NCBI GenBank assembly: GCA_038501625.1 | Contig: JAZAYU010000010.1 | Location: 3,122,912 to 3,186,911 of the forward strand | DNA: 64,000 nt | Direction: 5' to 3' | Source of the DNA: Corbicula japonica | Lineage: Eukaryota > Mollusca > Bivalvia > Venerida > Cyrenidae | Shown: in pieces, positions 59,238-64,000 of the stretch | How positions within the stretch are numbered: position 1 is the first letter of the stretch | How the letters are laid out: each line of letters opens with the position of its first letter | Notes under the pieces: generated by a model | Seen by the model: the letters and a program-made list of their open reading frames with translations, nothing else | Databases searched by the model: none | What the model was told of the DNA's origin: nothing | Translations under genes and position numbers: made by a program

Positions 59238-59371
59238 GAGGATGTGTTTGAGATTAAAGCCATTGAGCTTGGAAAGTTGGTGAAATTGAAAATTCGCCAT
59301 GACAACAAAGGAGGTGGAGCTGCCTGGTTCCTGGACCGAGTCGAAGTGGAGGACCCAAAAAATAAAAAGAC
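59238..59371 (+). CDS. LOXHD1: LOXHD1-like exon e17: middle of PLAT domain G
   Basis: Encodes EDVFEIKAIELGKLVKLKIRHDNKGGGAAWFLDRVEVEDP. The acceptor is TATATCACAG and the donor GTAAGC. It ends two bases into a threonine codon completed by e18. Compared with other domains, IRHDN and AAWFLDRV are mild variants of IGHDN and AGWFLDKV. Confidence 0.93.
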
Positions 59372-59404
59372 GTAAGCTTCTTTACATCAAATACTGTTTA
59401 TTCT

Positions 59405-59609
59405 TCAACCCTTTCCTCCTTATATATGCCTATATACTCATGTGCAACCAGTGTAGATCCAGGTCAGCCTGCACATCTGTGCCTTCTGATCAGGATCTGC
59501 ACTGGTCGCATTTAGGTCAGAAATAACCTAACAAATGAAAAAGCGAACAGTTAAGATCCTGATCAGATGGTTCACCCATGCAACAAAGGAGTATGGAGGA
59601 AAGGGTTAA
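59405..59609. mobile_element. Family A MITE copy, right arm shortened
   Basis: CCCTTTCCTCCTTATATATG and TATGGAGGAAAGGGTTAA ends; starts about 33 bp after the e17 donor. Confidence 0.75.
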
Positions 59610-59659
59610 TATTCATGGAATACTGATTTCATGTATTTTGATGGTAGAATGAACTATGC

Positions 59660-59800
59660 CTAGGATGAGATAAATTTAAAACTGGAGATCAGTCTCGAAA
59701 CTCTAGCATCACAAATCTGGAGACCAAACAAATCTAGAGACCAGTCTCAAATCTCAAGCATCTGATTAGGTGAAATGGATACTAGTCTTCATCTCAACCC
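59660..59800. mobile_element. Family C copy, degenerate
   Basis: AAACTGGAGATCAGTCTCGA and ACCAGTCTCAAATCTCAAGC motifs remain; no hairpin. Confidence 0.45.
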
Positions 59801-60255
59801 ATCCAATGTACTCGTGAACGCCGGAATTATGTATTTTCACTCGTGGCTTCGCCACTTGTGAAAATATCAAATCCAGAGCTCACTCGGTGAAATTATATTT
59901 CTATCTTACACTGGTAAAAACAAATACCCTCTATATCATTTAATTTGCGGGGATCAAATACCCTGCAAATGACATAATTGACATTTTCGAGAGGGCTTAA
60001 ATATGCACATTTGTAATATTTTTTACAAGAGTGGATATTCAATGATTTGATTTCTCTAGGGTTTGATTTCACGCTATTACCCTAGCGTGAAAATTAAACC
60101 ACCGCGAAATATAATGACACCACCGTAGAAAATTCATTTTACTGCTTGTTGCTAGAATTGCGTTACATCTCAAAACTTTTTTTTACTCAATAACTCACAA
60201 TTTTCTGACTGAATATTCTGAAATGCAAGATATAATTAATCATTCTATACTTCAG

Positions 60256-60407
60256 GTATTTCTTCCCATGTCAGCGTTGGTTGTCCACAAAACAAGATGA
60301 TGGTCAAATCAGCAGAGAACTCGTTCCTGTCGACCCAAACCTCAAAAGCAAACTCAGCAGACAAGATTCACAAATGATACGCAAAGAAATTGCCCTGGAA
60401 ACAAAAG
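60256..60407 (+). CDS. LOXHD1: LOXHD1-like exon e18: end of PLAT domain G and linker
   Basis: Encodes (T)[27 protein letters not shown] and a longer basic and polar linker to domain H ([15 protein letters not shown]). The acceptor is CTATACTTCAG; the donor GTATCT leaves one G. Confidence 0.93.
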
Positions 60408-60415
60408 GTATCTTG

Positions 60416-60829
60416 TCATTTCCTCCATATATATGCTTTTATGGCTTGGTAAATATAATGTGTAGATCCAGATCGGCTGGCACATCCTTGCCATCTGATC
60501 AGGATCTGTACTGTTTGCTTTTTGAATTATTAAGCTTTATCTGACGGAAAAGGGTACATAGCAAATCCTGATCAGAAACCACAGATGTCTGTAAGTTTTT
60601 GTTGCCTCCAAATGTTAAATGAGTCTGCTATTTGTATTTAGGTGGCAAATTAAACACATCTCATCAGGATCTAAACTGTTGGCTTCTTGGTCAGAAATAA
60701 CCTTTCAATCTAAAAGTGACCTGTATATTTATATAATTATATTCAGCAGTCATGGGTGTGCCAGCTGATCTAAATCAACACTGATCACTTGTGTAATAAA
60801 AGTCATAATCAAATGGAGTATCGGGTTAA
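60416..60829. mobile_element. Family A composite
   Basis: CATTTCCTCCATATATATGC begins 9 bp after the e18 donor; two overlapping partial copies; right end ATGGAGTATCGGGTTAA. Confidence 0.6.
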
Positions 60830-61006
60830 ATATGTACAATTAGCAAATTTACAAACATTATGCTCTAACAGAAGAGTTTTGATATGTATAAGAATATACA
60901 CATTCTGAATTTTTTTAATAAAGCGCAGAAAACTGGTATAAGTACTTTTGAAAAAAGAAGTCTACCATTTTTGCACTAATGAGAAGAGATACTGATAATG
61001 TACTAT

Positions 61007-61222
61007 TTAACACTTTCCTTCATAGATACACCTTTATTGCAAGGGCAAACAGTTTAGATCCAGATCAGCTGGCACATCTGTGCCATCTGATCAGGATCTA
61101 AACTGTTCCCTTTTTGATTTGCTAGGTTATCTCTGTCCAAAATGTGACCAGTGCAGATCCTGATCAGACGGCACAGATGTCGCACATGCATAAAAATGCG
61201 TATATATCAAGGAAAGGGTTAA
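61007..61222. mobile_element. Family A MITE copy, right arm shortened
   Basis: TTAACACTTTCCTTCATAGA and CAAGGAAAGGGTTAA; ends 25 bp before e19. Confidence 0.8.
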
Positions 61223-61247
61223 TAAAACTTTTCTATTTTTATTACAG

Positions 61248-61352
61248 CTGCCATGCAAACGTACCATGTCAAGGTCACCACAGGAACAGTTTGGGGTGCA
61301 GGTACTGACGCAAACGTTCACATCGTCTTGTATGGAGAAAATGATGACACTG
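61248..61352 (+). CDS. LOXHD1: LOXHD1-like exon e19: first part of PLAT domain H
   Basis: Encodes AMQTYHVKVTTGTVWGAGTDANVHIVLYGENDDT. The acceptor is TTATTACAG and the donor GTAAGA, one base carried at each end. Family A copies flank it closely: one ends about 25 bp before the acceptor, the next begins 28 bp after the donor. Confidence 0.94.
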
Positions 61353-61380
61353 GTAAGAATCATGAATCTCTCTTTGTATC

Positions 61381-61622
61381 TTAACCCTTTCCTGTACAGA
61401 TACACCTTTATTGCTAGGGCGAACAGTTTAGATCCAGATCAGCCAGCACATCTGTGCTATCTGATCAGGATCTAAACTGTTCGCTTTTTGATTCACTAGG
61501 TTATTTCTGACCAAAATGCGACCAGTGCAGATCCTGATCAGATGGCACGGATGTGCCGGCTGATCTGGATCTACACTGGTTGCAAATGCGTGAAAATGTG
61601 TATACATCCAGGAAAGACTTAA
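61381..61622. mobile_element. Family A MITE copy, near-consensus
   Basis: TTAACCCTTTCCTGTACAGA and TCCAGGAAAGACTTAA; full-length palindrome. Confidence 0.85.
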
Positions 61623-62433
61623 GGCTTTCTGTACATTTCTATAAAGGGAAACAGTTTTAATGGGGGGGACCTTTTCCTGCAACATACCCAAGTTATAATG
61701 CTGTGCATTATTTTGTGATGGTGATATTGATTTAAAAGAAAATTATCTACTTTCAGCATGTTATGCTATGTATTAATGATTCCTGTTATTTAAAGAATAC
61801 AGAAAAAAACTGACGGTGTTATAAATAAAAAAAAAGCATCATTTGGATTTATGTTTTGAATTGGTTTCAGTCTGCCACTTTTCAATTTCTATAACAGTCA
61901 TTAGGTGTCTATCTTTGAACATAAATTATCCTTAGCTCCAATGAATTCATAAATCAAGACTTAGTAAAGGTAAATAAAGAAGAAAACCCCAAAACTGTTA
62001 AATATATATTGTATGGTTCTTTTACTTGTCGTGTCAAATACAAAATTTATTTTTACAACATTAAAATTTAAGGAATATGACAATAAACGATGACATCTGC
62101 CGAAGTCTATGACACGACTACCAAGGATTGAATAACCAAAACCCGCGAACGCACCTCCAAATTTACTATAAGAAATTATTAGCCAATGAAAATACAGGGA
62201 CAACATAAACTGCTTACTTAATGATGCATGTTAAATAAACGGAAAGTGAAAGTAGACTGTCGCAGTGAATAATTAGTTATTTTAAATTTAAAATGAGTCT
62301 TTCATTGGCATACACTTGTGGGTTTTTGTACAGCATTTTCATGGTTTCCTTAATGTGTGAATTATAATTTTATAAACTAATTAATGAATTCAGATCTAGT
62401 TTCATAAATGAACATTTATTTTGACCTTTACAG

Positions 62434-62542
62434 GTTTGGTGTTGTTGAAATCATCTCGCACTCATACCAACAAGTTTGAAAATGGCAATACCGATGAATT
62501 CCTTGTGGAAGCTGTCAATATTGGTGAACTCAAGAAAATCAA
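62434..62542 (+). CDS. LOXHD1: LOXHD1-like exon e20: middle of PLAT domain H
   Basis: Encodes GLVLLKSSRTHTNKFENGNTDEFLVEAVNIGELKKI and two bases of a lysine codon finished by e21. The acceptor is CCTTTACAG; the donor GTGAGC. Confidence 0.93.
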
Positions 62543-62751
62543 GTGAGCATATTGTTTTATTTAATATACACAAATTTATTTATTTTTTATATTTCATTAT
62601 TTTTTGAACAACTTGTTTATCTATTTAATGGGTATCATCTAAATTAACAGTTCTACCCAAAGTTCTTTCAGTGTTTACTTTCCAGTACAGTTTTACATGT
62701 AAGCTAAACATTGCCATCACAATCAAGGTATGTAGATTTTTTAATAGCTAT

Positions 62752-62885
62752 CTGATCTTCACTGCTCAATTCTTGGTCAGATATAACCTAACAAAATCTA
62801 AAAGCAAACAGTGGAGGTTCTGATCAGACAGCATAGTTGTGCTTGCTGACCTGGATCTACACTGTTTGTTTTAAGATGACAGCCG
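62752..62885. mobile_element. Family A fragment
   Basis: Central and right arm blocks (GGTTCTGATCAGACAGCATA, GCTGACCTGGATCTACACTG) without ends. Confidence 0.5.
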
Positions 62886-63128
62886 TGTACCATGGAGCAT
62901 AGATCTAGCATAGTGTCAATGAGAAATTTGTGTTCTACCCTCTTATCAGACTCCTATGTAATTTCCTGGCTAGTTTTAGATAACATGTTCTTTATTTACT
63001 TACAATTACGAACACTTAATGTAAAATCTAGGCAGGCTTCACAAATTTGAAACAACCCAAATATATGTATTTTTTCATGATCATTTGAATACCATAATTG
63101 ATTGTTTCAAATTTATGTAAACATAATG

Positions 63129-63348
63129 TTTAACCCTTTCCTTCATAGACACACCTTTATTGCTTGGGTGAAGTTTAGATCCAGATCAGCCGGCACATCC
63201 ATGCTGTCTGATCAGAATCTATAGTTTTCACTTTTTGATTTTTTTGACCAAAATGCGACCAGTGCAGATCCTGATCAGAGGGCACGGAAGTGCTGGCTGA
63301 TCTGGATCTACACTTGTCGCACATGTGTAAAAATGTGTGATAGATTAA
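63129..63348. mobile_element. Family A copy abutting the e21 acceptor
   Basis: TTAACCCTTTCCTTCATAGA at left; the right end has lost its GGAAAGGG but a TTAA is present, 14 bp before the splice acceptor. Confidence 0.7.
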
Positions 63349-63362
63349 CCTGTTTTTTGTAG

Positions 63363-63547
63363 AATTGGTCATGACAATGCTGGTGGCGGAGCAGACTGGT
63401 TCCTGGACAAGGTTGAGATTGATTGTCCAGCCCTCGGTCGTTCATGGTTGTTTCCTGCTAATCGCTGGCTTGCCAAGAACAAGGGAGATAACAAGCTAGA
63501 GGTGGAGTTATTCCCACAGGATTTGGCCACAGAAGAATACATGAAAT
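63363..63547 (+). CDS. LOXHD1: LOXHD1-like exon e21: second half of PLAT domain H
   Basis: Encodes (K)IGHDNAGGGADWFLDKVEIDCPALG, then WLFPANRWLAKNKGDNKLEVELFP. The acceptor TTTTTTGTAG overlaps the end of a family A copy; the donor GTAAGT leaves one base (T), so the reading frame continues beyond the window. FPANRWL lacks the usual cysteine of the last strand. Confidence 0.94.
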
Positions 63548-63828
63548 GTAAGTAATTTCAGAACCTGATAAATTAAAACTATAATAAGTCAGAGGGAGAA
63601 GGATCATCATAAAGTAAGTGTTGGGAATAATAGTAACAGATTTAAGTCTTCAGTCACTGAAACATAATCCTTTTCTCCACATACGTGCAGACAAGGCCCA
63701 ATATCAGTCTCTAATCTCAAACATCTGATTGGCTGAATCTGATTTTCTGTTAGCGTGAAGGTTGTTCTTAATCTACAATTGTTGCAAATTGTGTTGCATT
63801 GAATAACCATCGTGTTAACTATTGAATT

Positions 63829-64000
63829 AATCTTTACTCCATATATATGCACTTAAACACATGTTCAAACAGTGTAGATCCATATCAGCCTGCACATCCA
63901 TGGTGTCTGATTTGGATCTGCACTGATCACATCTTGGTCAGAAATAACCTTATGAATCTTAAAGCAAACAGTGTAGATCATGATCAGAAGGCATGGATGG
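63829..64000. mobile_element. Family A copy, cut by the window end
   Basis: TTTACTCCATATATATGCAC at left, arms GTGTAGATCCATATCAGCCT and GATCATGATCAGAAGGCATG. Confidence 0.6.

Larger units (their letters stand above)
3349..63547 (+). other. LOXHD1: LOXHD1-like multi-PLAT gene, partial at both ends (gene span)
   Basis: This is a spliced gene of at least 21 coding exons. It encodes eight tandem PLAT/LH2 domains (A partial, B to H complete). PLAT domains are beta-sandwiches that in known families mediate membrane or protein contact. An array of many PLAT domains with little else is characteristic of LOXHD1, which has about 15 such domains in mammals and is needed in hair-cell stereocilia. What I see: AG/GT borders at every exon, all phases compatible (0, 1 or 2 carried across each junction), no internal stop, and a repeated pattern of GTDANV, GHD(N/G), GWFLD(K/E)V and C-x-RWL. 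Introns run from 0.4 to 21.8 kb and hold nearly all the repeats in the window. Neither the start nor the stop codon is in view. Function in this organism is inference; a role in sensory or motile cilia or membrane scaffolding is plausible but not shown here. Confidence 0.93.

Overview
This window looks like invertebrate animal DNA, most likely from a bivalve mollusc. It is AT-rich, intron-heavy and packed with short inverted-repeat transposons and minisatellites. The bivalve assignment is my inference from the repeat style and gene content; no species-diagnostic sequence was confirmed. There is no sign of bacterial genes, operons, CRISPR arrays, tRNA or rRNA.

Host gene. One large gene runs on the + strand through the whole window and continues past both ends. 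I reconstructed 21 coding exons (e1 to e21, 3349-63547) by splice-site reading. Every exon junction agrees in phase, giving about 1,080 codons without a stop. The exons encode eight consecutive PLAT/LH2 beta-sandwich domains (A to H; A lacks its first half, which lies upstream). Each complete domain has a GTDANV strand, a GHDN/GHDG-like turn, a GWFLDKV-like strand and an F-P/A-C-x-RWL strand. An array of PLAT domains is the hallmark of LOXHD1 (lipoxygenase homology domain-containing protein 1), known in vertebrates from hair-cell stereocilia. Domain F carries a basic/serine-rich and acidic insert encoded by its own exon. Domain G may contain an optional 33-nt microexon and has a second in-frame acceptor.

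Nested gene. Inside the 21.8-kb intron between e1 and e2, on the opposite strand, lies a complete two-exon gene (17892-15168, minus strand). It encodes a predicted 696-residue secreted protein: signal peptide, long coiled coil, and a C-terminal domain with four cysteines that I cannot assign to a named family. Its second exon is too short to show as an ORF and was found from the donor, acceptor and phase.

Repeats fill most of the rest. Family A (about 50 copies, about 240 bp) is a palindromic TTAA-flanked element with CCCTTTCCTCCATA-like ends, resembling a piggyBac-type MITE. Family C (about 150 bp, near-perfect hairpin) is repeatedly inserted inside A copies. Family D (about 150 bp) and family E (inverted repeat, ends near AATTGGGGC) are rarer. 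Single DNA transposons with clear terminal inverted repeats lie at 2822-3134, 5543-6173, 20749-22023, 37237-38388 and 56693-58222; none encodes a visible transposase. Minisatellites lie at 10608-11590, 20265-22270 (split by a transposon), 24685-25112, 26890-27175, 29225-29500 and 50105-50240, with longer tandem units at 36450-38850.

Layout: 1-3348 upstream intron with A copies; 3349-25259 e1, giant intron and nested gene; 25260-35630 e2-e5 (domains A to C); 41330-45407 e6-e9 (end of C, all of D); 49592-54586 e10-e15 (domains E and F); 55523-63547 e16-e21 (domains G and H).
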